This document shows, one piece after another, positions 37,101 through 44,684 of a stretch of DNA of 64,000 bases. Numbering within the stretch: position 1 is the stretch's first letter; each line of letters starts with the position of its first letter. This DNA comes from Rhizobiaceae bacterium MnEN-MB40S. Lineage in GTDB: Bacteria > Pseudomonadota > Alphaproteobacteria > Rhizobiales > Rhizobiaceae. The stretch is from positions 186,001-250,000 of the forward strand of contig BRLC01000004.1 of the NCBI GenBank assembly GCA_024343425.1. The letters run 5' to 3'. The notes under the pieces were generated by a model. The model was not told where the DNA came from. It made no database searches and saw nothing but the letters and a program-made list of their open reading frames with translations. The position numbers and the translations under genes were made by a program.

Positions 37101-37477
37101 TGACGGTGACGGACGCAACCGGTTCGCAATGCGCGGCCATAGAACAGGCCGTGGAGATTTTCGTCAATGCGCCGCCGGTCGCCGACGCCGGACCGGATAT
37201 TGACCTTCTCATCGGCGGCGCTCACGATTCTTTTGTCCTTGACGCCGGCCGGTCCACCGACGCAGACGGCGATCATCTCGAATATTACTGGATCCTATCC
37301 AACGGGCTGGAGCTTGATGGTGAAAAAGCCCGCGTGGAATTCAGTGAACCGGGCGTCGTGGAGGTGGAGTTGACCGCGGGAGATCCCCATGGTCTGGCCT
37401 GCAGTATTTCCACGGATGTCATGACGATACGGACCAGGACGAGGGAAGCGTCGACAACGCTGTCGCACCTGGAGTAA
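31139..37477 (+). CDS. Giant secreted PKD-repeat protein
   Basis: A 2112-residue exported protein, the largest in the window. The N-terminus has a signal peptide (cleavage near TALAQ-DN, about residue 42), then the same unrecognised domain as the upstream paralog to about residue 335 (FGPAARRIEGDHDFRQF), then some twenty PKD modules. Most have WDFGDG cores; modules 1, 2, 12 and 20 are degenerate. Modules are about 85-90 residues, many ending in VTVN and beginning PVAEAG. The C-terminus is plain. It probably forms an extended stalk or adhesin. The start overlaps the upstream gene by 4 bp. The long reverse-strand open frames across it are shadows of its regular codons. Confidence 0.85.
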   Translation: MTFSYMRASLFKHAFASAASLLATLPVQITPGGSHGTALAQDNEYADTRALVTFGPAARRIEGDHDFRQFIRFSAPEDAGALYLRVFDPDNGGKHDETIGFNRGHTRFSLYGAGSDMRLWRDEDGVVQENVEGEAITSVEFGTDPDIDDTWQGLFVFDSEDGKPTGDGRREFVLAVEGVDGDGGNVFDVAVSTSETGNVQPDALEIYSYMPTFQVSRRGTFVELRFRIPDSAKSLVVENYDSAGGHVAYAGRFRTVPIEASRKSEWSRSRVELDASEPGRMGSVTMAEGGETPNDVTVFIGAPVNGDDAVEQPVAIELPLRVFASYPRPEVAYNLQPGVCGDMTFDASASLDPRGGPLAWAWRLNDGDEVLSGAEIQQSFEEPGDYPARLEVFNDSGMIASGSATDFSFFVKPPPVARLEAPALVAQGADVLFDGTGSTTQPRPNGNHISRYHWRMGDGGEIVQNEGDPDFGKPVYVYENHGVFTVELTVTDSAGNPCDSASVTRQVTVNAKPLAETGGDRRIAFGDAIAFDAGDPTGPDGDTHQFAWDFGDGATATGAKVEHTYQKPGTYAVSLRVDDGKGAENSISTDTASVFVNASPDGAAAVIPDIMQPNTPEIFDASGAFDSDGEITAIEWSFSDGVTTDKTAFKHMFRDPGDYTVTLKLTDDSNLGNAVTEITKTISVPDPGNIAPVADPGGDRQALVGEIVTFDGSASSDADGSILDYRWDFGDGQVRDRLTVDHAYHNPGAYTVTLEVTDDSGRENATSAASFTIVVANRDNQSPIVTAGGDRAAFVNEIIEFDASASIDVDGNLMSVDWDFGDGGVASGKTAFHSYAEPGDYLVSVIVSDDSGLRGAVTARQFTVAVTHAPNEAPRSDIPQTLRLKTKVPHQFDASAAQDPDGNIISFAWDFGDGGASHRPVVDHVYDRPGVYEGSLTLTDDSGLPSGVTVRDFKVFVEEKPNEAPIAEAGVDITAIVGERIDFDGGGSTDADSSIVSYHWDFGNGKTAIGQKRSIAYFDPGAYEVVLTVTDNSGQANASGSDSLTVTVNDRPNAMPVARVPKDRPAAIDEAIEFSAAESEDPDGNILSYEWDFGDGNTASGREVSHLYEKSGTYVARLTIRDDSGLENQNSISERTIVINEPPVAEAGPDQHVTASEVIFDASQSYDLDGEIISYEWDFGDGQRGTGQRVAHTYRAPGVYDVGLYIVDSSGTIRNDASDSMTVIVNALPVADAGFDVVTAPGETLTFDGRRSSDPDGEIARYLWNFRDGNEAEGDVVSHAFSKPGYYSVELRIYDDTGHEEATDFSQILITVNDQPTAEAGPDLSVAPGEAFILSGAGSTDRDGSITSWRWDIQNTEETLEGETVEHSFEEPGIYTITLTVTDDSIASNRTAQDELTVEVNHEPVAEAGHDIVSDQLRIVFNAGASADPDNDGLTYMWDFGDGSKAAGAEVEHVYETGGVYPVLLTTDDGRGLANSTDTDALTVSINRTPVAVAGEDKQACVGDIFVFDASSSVDPDNGLLLYEWDFGDGNTSTIINPTKVYEDPGVFKVRLSVRDESGLANATHSDEALMTVLPAPEAHAGPDIEVCAGTPIRFDGSESSDVDGVVNRFSWDFGDGQTGGGDRPEHIYYDAGVYRVSLQIEGDNLGLCSPISTDDIQVTVLQAPVALVNGPTSVAAGEEVTFDGFGSSLEGGVIAAYEWDFGDGRVASGGKVSHVFEQPGLYHVRLQASATEDLGGCASTETIHLVTVNAAPMAQIDAAPVVEVNKPLVLSGAGSSDPDGGVSEYAWDLGDGAAATGVEIRHIWREPGLYAVTLKVDDGTGLANAADEALFEVTVLPAPASEIDGPAIACVGEPAPFALTNLPEGADSSRAAWTFGDGNGAEGETAAHAYAKSGVYSVNAILPVERAGEVLQTPVSRSITINRPPVAIIDVVRKTCAGEDVVFEASRSFDPDGEAIAYHWDFGDGTVAEGPTAEHSYGEPGSYRAVLTVTDATGSQCAAIEQAVEIFVNAPPVADAGPDIDLLIGGAHDSFVLDAGRSTDADGDHLEYYWILSNGLELDGEKARVEFSEPGVVEVELTAGDPHGLACSISTDVMTIRTRTREASTTLSHLE

Positions 37478-37513
37478 AACCGTTGTCCTTCCTGAATCAG
37501 AACCGGGCAGACG

Positions 37514-39244
37514 ATGCGTTTTAACCTTCGTTCCAAAATGATGATCTTCGCAGCGCTGATCGCGGTGCTGCCGCTCGTGGTCGCGGGCCAGTCGATCATT
37601 CGTGTGGCCCGCGACGAATTGAAGAGCGCCGCCAACGAGCAGCTTGTCAGCACCGCGCGTCAGGTCACCAACGAATTCAACGCCTTCTTCGAATATTCGC
37701 TCTTTGTGCCGCTCGATCTCATCCGCAATGCGATCGGCGGAGAAACGCTGGATTCCCGCTCCAAGATCACGCTCCTCAAACAGGGAATCGCCGACCTTCC
37801 GGACGTGGTCTCCCTGCAGGTCGACATAGAGGGCGCGCCGCGGCCGATCGTTGTCTCGCAGGAAGCCTATGTCCGCACGCTGGCGGAACATTTCGAGGAT
37901 CCCGTCAGCATTCTTCAGGTCGACCCCGAAGACGTCCAACCACAGACGGAATCGTCGCAGAGGGCGACCAATGTCGAATTCATCGCCGAAACCGGCGACT
38001 GGCTGGCGACGGTAAGCCTTCCAATACCGGGAGGCATTGGCGGCAGGAATGCGACACTCTACGCGCGCATCAATCTCGAACGCCTGAAACGCTTCATCAC
38101 CAAGCATCCGTTTGCGCGCACCGGCATCATTCATGTCATCAATGGCGAAGGCGATATCGTCTATGGCACGACCGAGGGCGAGTACGAACACGAAAGCGTA
38201 TCTTTGATGGCGCAACAGATGCTGTCTTCCAGACAGGCTGTCATCGCCGTCGAACCGTTTCAACTTGCCGACGGGTCGATTTCGCTTGGAGCGATCACCC
38301 TTGCGCGAGCTTTGCCGTGGGCGGTCGTGGTCGAAAAGTCCGAAGCCGACGCCTATGCCCCGATCAGGGACATGATCCGAAGTCTGTTGCAGTGGCTCGG
38401 CATCGGCGTCGCCGTGGCCATGCTCGGCGCCGCCTTCTTCGCGCTCAGGATTTCACGCCCGATCCTCCACATCGGCGAGGCGGCGATCGAAATCGCGAAG
38501 GGCAATCTGGACGTCAGGGTCGACAATGTCCGCTCCCGCGACGAAATCGGGGATCTCGCGAAGCGCTTCAACGAGATGATCGTGCAACTGGCCGAACGGT
38601 TCGAATTGCAGAAATTCGTGTCGCAAGGCACGATGAAGGCGATCAGCGGCAGTTCCGATCGCGAGGTCTCCCTTGGCGGCGAACGTCGCAGCGTGGCGAT
38701 CCTGTTTGCCGATATACGCGGCTACACGGCCTTTTCCGAAACCCGTGAGCCCGAAGAAGTGGTCGAGGTGCTCAACAGCTACTTCCAGAGGATCACGGAC
38801 ATCGTGGTCGCCAATCACGGCGATATCGACAAATTCGTCGGCGACGAGATCATGGCTGTCTTCGGAGGCGCCAACCAGTCGAAACATGCGGTCGAGTGTT
38901 CGCTCGCAATCATGCAGGTCATGGAAGAAATGCGGCTGACCTCGAAGGCGGACCTGAGGATCGGCATCGGCGTCAATGTCGGCGAAGTGGTCGTCGGCGC
39001 CATGGGCAGCAACCAGCGCAAGGACTTTACGGTGCTTGGCGACCACGTCAATCTGGCCGCCCGCCTCTGTGGTCAGGCCGGACCGGACGAGACCTGGATC
39101 TCGCGCAATGTCCACGAGCAGTTGCCGGCAAAATTGACCAGCCAGGCGCGCCGGATCGAGCCGATCGCCGTGAAGGGAAAGAAAGACCGGATCGAGGTCT
39201 TCGTCTATGACGGTCCCGGGAAATCCGAGTCGGACGCGGCCTAG
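37514..39244 (+). CDS. Membrane sensor class III adenylate cyclase (Cache-like/HAMP/cyclase)
   Basis: A 576-residue transmembrane receptor cyclase. TM1 is residues 8-27, an extracytoplasmic Cache-like sensor fills about 30-285, TM2 about 290-312 and HAMP about 313-375. The class III catalytic domain (390-560) has all key residues: metal Asp400 in FADIRGYT and Asp444 in KFVGDE, adenine-selecting Lys440, and Asn513 and Arg517 in GDHVNLAAR. Lys440 and Asp510 indicate ATP rather than GTP. It lies 36 bp after the giant PKD gene and 6 bp before an esterase gene. It likely makes the cAMP read by the cNMP-binding protein at 25132, tying envelope sensing to that protein. Confidence 0.9.
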   Translation: MRFNLRSKMMIFAALIAVLPLVVAGQSIIRVARDELKSAANEQLVSTARQVTNEFNAFFEYSLFVPLDLIRNAIGGETLDSRSKITLLKQGIADLPDVVSLQVDIEGAPRPIVVSQEAYVRTLAEHFEDPVSILQVDPEDVQPQTESSQRATNVEFIAETGDWLATVSLPIPGGIGGRNATLYARINLERLKRFITKHPFARTGIIHVINGEGDIVYGTTEGEYEHESVSLMAQQMLSSRQAVIAVEPFQLADGSISLGAITLARALPWAVVVEKSEADAYAPIRDMIRSLLQWLGIGVAVAMLGAAFFALRISRPILHIGEAAIEIAKGNLDVRVDNVRSRDEIGDLAKRFNEMIVQLAERFELQKFVSQGTMKAISGSSDREVSLGGERRSVAILFADIRGYTAFSETREPEEVVEVLNSYFQRITDIVVANHGDIDKFVGDEIMAVFGGANQSKHAVECSLAIMQVMEEMRLTSKADLRIGIGVNVGEVVVGAMGSNQRKDFTVLGDHVNLAARLCGQAGPDETWISRNVHEQLPAKLTSQARRIEPIAVKGKKDRIEVFVYDGPGKSESDAA

Positions 39245-39250
39245 CAAATC

Positions 39251-40279
39251 ATGGTGAAACCATCCGCTCTGGCGGCCTATATCCCGACGCGCCTCCCCGC
39301 CCCGATTGTCCGTCTGCTGTACGCCGGAAGAAGAGAGAGACTGGGACATCGCGTCATGGACGCGAAGGCGCAGGCCTTCGGTCGCCTCTCAAGGGCTGTG
39401 CAAAGCGATCGTCCCCCGACAATCGCCGAGATTCGCAAACAGGCGCAGAAAATCGTCGACGTATTTGACGAGCCCGCGCCGCCGCTGCTCCGCAGGGAAG
39501 ACATCACAGTCGCAGGAGCGGAAGGACCGATACCGGCGCGGCTTTATAGCGACCGCCCGAAGGAAGCCAGCCCCTCCCCTGTGCTGGTTTTCTATCACGG
39601 TGGCGGATGGTTCCAGGGCAATTGCGATTCCCATGACGGCCTGTGCGCCAGGCTCGCCAAATGGTCCGGCTGCATTGTCATTTCGGTCGACTACAGGCTG
39701 GCGCCGGAGCACAAGTTTCCGGCCGGCGTGGAAGACGCGATCGCCGCCTACCAGTGGGTCCGGCAAAACGCCGAAGGCCTTGGCGGCGATGCCTCCAGGG
39801 TTGGCGTCGGCGGCGACAGCGCAGGCGGCAATTTCGCCGCCGTCGTCTCACAACAGGCGCTGGACCGGAACTTCGAGCCGCCCGCGCTGCAGCTCCTCAT
39901 TTATCCGTCGCTTGATTCCAGCATGACGAGCCAATCCATGGAGGAACTGGAGAACGCCTACATCATTCCGCGCGACCGGGGCATGTGGATTGTCGATCTC
40001 TATCTCGAAACCAGGGGCGACATGCAGGATCCGCGCGCCTCGCCCGCCATACGGGCAGATCTCGCGGGCCTTGCGAAAGCGTGCATTATAACGGCGGGTT
40101 TCGACCCCTTGCGCGACGAGGGGGCCGCCTATGCAGAACGACTGCAGGCAAGCAATGTCGAAGTCGACCATTTTGCCTATGATGGACAGATCCACGGTTT
40201 CGTCAGTTTCAGCCGCGCCATTCCTGAAGGAATCGAGTGCCAGCGCGCCATGTCGCGCTGGCTGAAAACCGCCTGGTGA
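39251..40279 (+). CDS. Alpha/beta hydrolase, hormone-sensitive-lipase family esterase
   Basis: A 342-residue cytoplasmic carboxylesterase with the oxyanion motif HGGG (116-119), nucleophile Ser190 in GGDSAGGN, Asp285 in GFDPLRD and His315 in DGQIHGF, a complete HSL triad. The motif DYRLAPEHKFPAG is typical. It starts 6 bp after the cyclase stop, so it may be read through from that transcript, although its role there is unclear. The start ATG 39251 gives a somewhat long N-terminal cap. It converges with the MFS gene 4 bp away. It probably hydrolyses short-chain esters. Confidence 0.9.
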   Translation: MVKPSALAAYIPTRLPAPIVRLLYAGRRERLGHRVMDAKAQAFGRLSRAVQSDRPPTIAEIRKQAQKIVDVFDEPAPPLLRREDITVAGAEGPIPARLYSDRPKEASPSPVLVFYHGGGWFQGNCDSHDGLCARLAKWSGCIVISVDYRLAPEHKFPAGVEDAIAAYQWVRQNAEGLGGDASRVGVGGDSAGGNFAAVVSQQALDRNFEPPALQLLIYPSLDSSMTSQSMEELENAYIIPRDRGMWIVDLYLETRGDMQDPRASPAIRADLAGLAKACIITAGFDPLRDEGAAYAERLQASNVEVDHFAYDGQIHGFVSFSRAIPEGIECQRAMSRWLKTAW

Positions 40280-40283
40280 GCGG

Positions 40284-41654
40284 TCAGGCGCCCGTCTTGC
40301 GCTCGTCGTCTTTCATGTAGAGGAACGCAAGCAGCAGGATGACGGCGGAGACGGCGGCGTTGCCCAGGAAAACCGCAGGAAAGCTTTTCGACATGGAAAA
40401 AAGCGCGCTGCAATAGGCCACGCCGAACGTGCCGCCCAGCAGCTGGGCGCTCATCACGATTCCGCCGACCTGACCATGTTTTTCCGGAGGCGTCATCTTC
40501 ATCGCAGCGCTCCTTGGCGGCGCGAATATGAACGTGACGCCAACGCCCCAGCACAGCAGGCCGGGAACAAGCAGGAAGTAACTGTCGCGATCCATCGTCA
40601 GTCCGACCCAGAGAAGTCCGGCCGTCACGGCGACCAGAGCGAACAGGATCAGCGGCCTTGCTCCGAAGCGGTCGGCCAGTCGGCCCGACGGTCCCGCCAG
40701 TATCGGCACCGGGCCGACCGCGAGAAGCAGCGCCAGTCCCGCCATGAAAGGGCTCATGTGCAATTCGGTCTGAAGGAACACCGCGCCGAAGACGATCATC
40801 GCCATCTTGCTGAACTGCGCCATGAAGATCACCAGATTGCACAAGGCGAACCCGGAATTGGCGAAGAGATCGATCTCGATCAGCGGCGCGGCACTGCGCC
40901 GCTCGACCATGATGAACGTCGCGGCCGCCAGCAAGCCGATTGCGAAGAACGAGAGGATCGCCGGACTGAACCAGCCAAGCGACGGCGCTTCCATCAGGCC
41001 GAAGGTCAAAACGCACACGCATGTGACAAGACTGGCGAGGCCAAGGGCGTCAAATGGTCCCGTATTCAGCCCTTTCGGCGTCTCGCGCCCTCTTGCGGCG
41101 ACAATACCCGCCACGAACACCACGACTGGAAGATTGATCCAGAATATCCATCGCCAGGACAGAATATCGGTGAAGAATCCGCCGATGAGCGGGCCGAGCG
41201 CCAGGAACGTCGTGCCGATCGCGCCGTAGACGCCAAGCGCTGTTCCTCTCTCTTCCGGCGGGAAGGGCATCGTGGCAAGCGCCATGGACAACGGGAAGAT
41301 CGCCGCGGCGCCGACGCCCTGGATGGCGCGGGCTGCGATCAGCCAGGTTCCGCTCTCTGAAAAACCGCAGGCAAGCGACGACAGGGCGAATACCGCGAGG
41401 CTCGCCAGGAACAACCTGCGATGGCCCAGGATATCGCCGAGCTTGCCGCCGGCGGCCGCCAGCGATGCGAAGACGAGCAAATAGGCGTTGATGGCCCAGT
41501 GCGAGGCGCCTTCCGACATGGAGAGGTCGCGGCGTATCGTCGGCAGCGCCACACCGACCACCGTTTCGTCGAGGAGTATGATGCCGATGACGCCACCCAT
41601 TGCGGCGAGCATCCACCATTTCCGGCTGTCCGGTCTTTCGATTGAAGCCGCCAT
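40284..41654 (-). CDS. MFS transporter, DHA2-like drug/proton antiporter
   Basis: A 456-residue inner-membrane protein with about twelve to fourteen hydrophobic helices. The family motif LDETVVGVALPTI lies in helix 1, motif A reads GGKLGDILGHRR, and motif C-like glycines follow in helix 5 (LGPLIGGFFTDI). These are typical of DHA2/EmrB-type multidrug exporters. It stands alone, with an 88-bp divergent promoter region shared with the SDR gene at 41743. The substrate is unknown. Confidence 0.88.
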   Translation of the reverse strand: MAASIERPDSRKWWMLAAMGGVIGIILLDETVVGVALPTIRRDLSMSEGASHWAINAYLLVFASLAAAGGKLGDILGHRRLFLASLAVFALSSLACGFSESGTWLIAARAIQGVGAAAIFPLSMALATMPFPPEERGTALGVYGAIGTTFLALGPLIGGFFTDILSWRWIFWINLPVVVFVAGIVAARGRETPKGLNTGPFDALGLASLVTCVCVLTFGLMEAPSLGWFSPAILSFFAIGLLAAATFIMVERRSAAPLIEIDLFANSGFALCNLVIFMAQFSKMAMIVFGAVFLQTELHMSPFMAGLALLLAVGPVPILAGPSGRLADRFGARPLILFALVAVTAGLLWVGLTMDRDSYFLLVPGLLCWGVGVTFIFAPPRSAAMKMTPPEKHGQVGGIVMSAQLLGGTFGVAYCSALFSMSKSFPAVFLGNAAVSAVILLLAFLYMKDDERKTGA

Positions 41655-41742
41655 GTGAAGTTATTTCCCCGCGTTCCGCTTTTGCACTGGCAGTCCAGTC
41701 GCTGAATCCTAACTTTGGAGATATGAACAGGAGTTTGCAACA

Positions 41743-42441
41743 ATGACTGAAAGTACAGCGCTGATCGTCGGCGTCGGTGACGGATTGTCAGCGTCTCTCA
41801 CCCGCCTGCTGCACGCGAACGGATATCGTCTCGTGCTGGCGGCGAGAAACATCGAGAAAATTGCAACGCTCGCGTCGGACACAGGGGCGCAGGCGATTTC
41901 CTGCAACGCAGCCGACGCCGACGATGTCGGCCAGCTCTTCGCTTCGATTGAAGATCGTCTTGACGTCGTAGTCTACAACCCGTCCGCCCGCGTTCGGGGT
42001 CCGATCGCGGATCTCGATCCGGAAGCGGTCAGAAACGCCATCGACGTTACCGCCTTTGGCGCCTTTCTCGTTGGCCAGGCGGCTGCGCGTCGGATGCTCA
42101 CGCAGGAACCTGCTGACGGCGTGCGCGGCGCGATCCTGTTTACCGGCGCTTCTGCCGGCGTGAAGGGATTTCCCAATTCAGCCTCTTTCGCCATGGGCAA
42201 GTTCGCCCAGCGCGGTCTGGCGCAGTCCATGGCGCGCGAACTTCATCCGCAGGGCGTGCATGTGTGTTGGGTTAACATAGACGGAGGAATTCGCAATCCG
42301 GGCAGAACCGAAGCGCCGGACAGTCCCGATTCCATGCTCGATCCGGATGCGATTGCCGAGAGCTATCTCTCCGTCATCAGGCAGCACCGGTCGGCCTGGA
42401 CCAACGAACTCAGCCTGCGCCCCTGGGTCGAGCGATTCTGA
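41743..42441 (+). CDS. Atypical SDR-family protein
   Basis: A 232-residue Rossmann-fold protein of SDR type, with modified motifs. The cofactor loop reads VGVGDGLSAS rather than TGxxxGIG, the segment before the active site is LFTGASAGVKG, and the catalytic YxxxK is FAMGK, with Phe in place of the general-acid Tyr. The NNAG motif is replaced by YNPSAR. It matches a group of short atypical SDRs in proteobacteria whose activity is unproven; it may be a binding protein or use another acid. Divergent from the MFS gene and convergent with the phosphatase gene. Confidence 0.8.
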   Translation: MTESTALIVGVGDGLSASLTRLLHANGYRLVLAARNIEKIATLASDTGAQAISCNAADADDVGQLFASIEDRLDVVVYNPSARVRGPIADLDPEAVRNAIDVTAFGAFLVGQAAARRMLTQEPADGVRGAILFTGASAGVKGFPNSASFAMGKFAQRGLAQSMARELHPQGVHVCWVNIDGGIRNPGRTEAPDSPDSMLDPDAIAESYLSVIRQHRSAWTNELSLRPWVERF

Positions 42442-42455
42442 TCCCTCGGAACAAA

Positions 42456-43196
42456 TTACTCGACGTAGAGTAACCGCAGGCGATCGATCGCATCACTGTC
42501 CAGGCGCAGCACTTTCTCCGCATAAGTCTCGAACGACCCATAGGTCGCATCGACGGATTCGAAAGCTGCCTCCAGGTAGGTCTGATCGACCATCTCGATC
42601 GCCTTGCGCGCTTCGTCGGGCAGATGATCGAGCAGGCCGGTCCCTTTCCAGTGGTCGTTCGTCAGCAGATAGTCGTGCATGATGTCGTCCATGTGCACGC
42701 CCAGCAAACGCAGTATGATGGCCGCGCTGAAGCCGGTCCTGTCCTTGCCCGCGGTGCAATGAAACAGCAACGGGGTCTCGTCATCCACGAGAAGCGCGAT
42801 CAGATCGCCGAACGCGCCGATCCGCCTCGATCCGAAGACGCGATAGATATCCACCATGACGTCGCGGGTTTTGACGCCTTCCGTCGCACTGGTTCCATAC
42901 AACGCTCCGGTATGGGCTTTCAGCGTCGGTTCGATCGGCAACGGATGGATGCGTCCCACCACTCCGTCGATCGCCGAAGGCGCGCTCGCGCTTTCCATCA
43001 CGCCCCTGAAGTCGCATACAACGGCGATGCCGAGCGCCTTCAACTGCGCGCGTCCACGCTCGGTGACGCCGCTGAGCCTGGCGCTTCGATAGAGTTTCCC
43101 GCGCCGAATCCTGCCGCCTTCTGAAGTCGGCAGACCACCGAGATCACGCAAATTGCTTACGCCGTCCACGGTGATGACTCGGGAAACGGTGTTCAT
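42456..43196 (-). CDS. Protein tyrosine phosphatase (dual-specificity/PTP_3 type)
   Basis: A 246-residue phosphatase with the P-loop HCTAGKDRTG (nucleophile Cys147, Arg153), matching the tyrosine/lipid phosphatases of the SigD/MptpB-like Y_phosphatase3 family, which also use KDRTG. The N-terminal VSNLRDLGGLPTSEGGRIRRGKLYRS (positions 13-38) is the family's second signature. Its location is cytoplasmic. ATG 43196 follows AGGAGGAGAAAAGGT, a strong ribosome site. The M20 peptidase gene ends 97 bp upstream on the same strand, so it may be read as a trailer of the large operon. Confidence 0.9.
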   Translation of the reverse strand: MNTVSRVITVDGVSNLRDLGGLPTSEGGRIRRGKLYRSARLSGVTERGRAQLKALGIAVVCDFRGVMESASAPSAIDGVVGRIHPLPIEPTLKAHTGALYGTSATEGVKTRDVMVDIYRVFGSRRIGAFGDLIALLVDDETPLLFHCTAGKDRTGFSAAIILRLLGVHMDDIMHDYLLTNDHWKGTGLLDHLPDEARKAIEMVDQTYLEAAFESVDATYGSFETYAEKVLRLDSDAIDRLRLLYVE

Positions 43197-43293
43197 ACCT
43201 TTTCTCCTCCTTGCAGGATGATTTCCCTTATAGGCCGCATTGCGTGATCCGAGAACCAGCGCCTTGCCTTTTGAAAAGCCGCCTTACCTCTTT

Positions 43294-44682
43294 TCAATCG
43301 TCCGCCAGCGCCGCGAGAATGCGAACCCAGGAGCGGATGCCCTTGTGGAAGCTCGAAAGGTCGTATTTTTCGTTGGGGCTGTGGATGCGGTTGTCGAACC
43401 GCGCGAAGCCCACCAGCAGGGAGTCGCATCCCAGTCGCTTCTTGAACTCGCCGATGATGGGAATCGAGCCGCCGGTTCCGGCAAGGGCCGCTTTCCGGCC
43501 CCATTCTTCCGTCAGCGCACCGAGCGACTTGCGCAGAAAGGGACTGTCCAGCGCCATGACGGTCGCCGGCGCTGCGGCGATATCGGTGAATGTCACGGAG
43601 CAATCGGCGGGGATGGTGTTGCGCACATGCGCCTTGAACGCCTCCCGCACCTTCTCGGGATCCTGTCCGTCAACCAGCCGGAACGAGATCTTGGCGTGCG
43701 CCTTCGCCGGAATCACCGTCTTGAAACCGTCGCCCATGTAACCGCCCCACAGGCCGTGGATTTCGCAGCTCGGCCGCGCCCAGACTTGCTCCAGAACGGG
43801 ATAATCCGTTTCCCCGGCCGGGACCGAAAGCCCAACATCGCTCAGAAAACCTTCGTCGTCGAATGGCAGGCTCTGCCATTGCGCCCGCACCTCTTCTGGA
43901 AGCGGCTGCACACTGTCATAGAAGCCGTCGATCGCGATGCTGCCGTCGGCGTTCCTCAAGCTGGCGATCACGTCGCCCATCACCTGCAGCGCGTTGCGCG
44001 CCGCGTTGCCGTATATGCCGGAGTGCAGGTCACGGTCGGCGCAGGTGATTTCGATCTCCTGGCTCACCAGGCCGCGCACCATGGTGATGATGGCCGGCGT
44101 ATCCCTGTCCCACATGTCCGTGTCGCAGACGAAGATGGCGTCTGCCGCGAGTTCGTCTGCGGTTTTGTCCAGAAACGGCATGAGGTTCGGGCTGCCGGCC
44201 TCTTCCTCGCCTTCGAACAGCACGCTGACGCTGACCGGCAATTTTCCGGTCACCGCCTTCCAGGCCCGGCAGGCCTCGACGAACGTCATGAGCTGCCCCT
44301 TGTCGTCCGATGCGCCGCGCGCGATGATCGCCGTATCGCCGTTCGGCAACGGTTTCATCACCGGCTCGAAGGGATCGGTCTCCCACAGAACCAGCGGGTC
44401 CACCGGCTGAACGTCGTAATGGCCATAAAAGAGGATATGCGGCCCGGCGTCGGCGCGATTGTGACCGACGACCATCGGATGGCCGTCCGTATCGCGAACA
44501 GACGCGTCGAAACCCAGACCGCGGAGATCCTGGGCAAGCCATTCCGCGGCGTCGCTGCAGTCTTGCGCATAGGCCGGTTCGGTGGACACGCTCTTGATGC
44601 GGATCAGTTCGAAAAGCCGTTCCAGGCTGAGCGGCAACGCCTCGTCGACGTGATCCAGCACAGCATCGATTTTGTCGCCCAT
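43294..44682 (-). CDS. M20-family metallopeptidase (dipeptidase type)
   Basis: A zinc-dependent M20 hydrolase of about 462 residues. The first metal His is in FYGHYDVQP, followed by the bridging Asp in GASDDKGQ and the EGEEEAGSP block with the catalytic Glu; these and length resemble the dipeptidase/carnosinase-like subgroup rather than the shorter allantoate amidohydrolases. Start ATG 44682 has GGAG 8 bp upstream; an alternative ATG two codons earlier overlaps the ABC ATPase stop (ATGA). It is the last gene of the minus-strand import and catabolism operon and probably acts on an imported amide or peptide. Confidence 0.87.
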   Translation of the reverse strand: MGDKIDAVLDHVDEALPLSLERLFELIRIKSVSTEPAYAQDCSDAAEWLAQDLRGLGFDASVRDTDGHPMVVGHNRADAGPHILFYGHYDVQPVDPLVLWETDPFEPVMKPLPNGDTAIIARGASDDKGQLMTFVEACRAWKAVTGKLPVSVSVLFEGEEEAGSPNLMPFLDKTADELAADAIFVCDTDMWDRDTPAIITMVRGLVSQEIEITCADRDLHSGIYGNAARNALQVMGDVIASLRNADGSIAIDGFYDSVQPLPEEVRAQWQSLPFDDEGFLSDVGLSVPAGETDYPVLEQVWARPSCEIHGLWGGYMGDGFKTVIPAKAHAKISFRLVDGQDPEKVREAFKAHVRNTIPADCSVTFTDIAAAPATVMALDSPFLRKSLGALTEEWGRKAALAGTGGSIPIIGEFKKRLGCDSLLVGFARFDNRIHSPNEKYDLSSFHKGIRSWVRILAALADD

Positions 44683-44684
44683 AG

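Noticed and set aside
31139-37477. Periodic DNA repeats that might suggest a CRISPR or minisatellite
   Set aside because: The period is about 255-270 bp, is imperfect at DNA level and encodes PKD protein modules; there are no short identical repeats with unique spacers.
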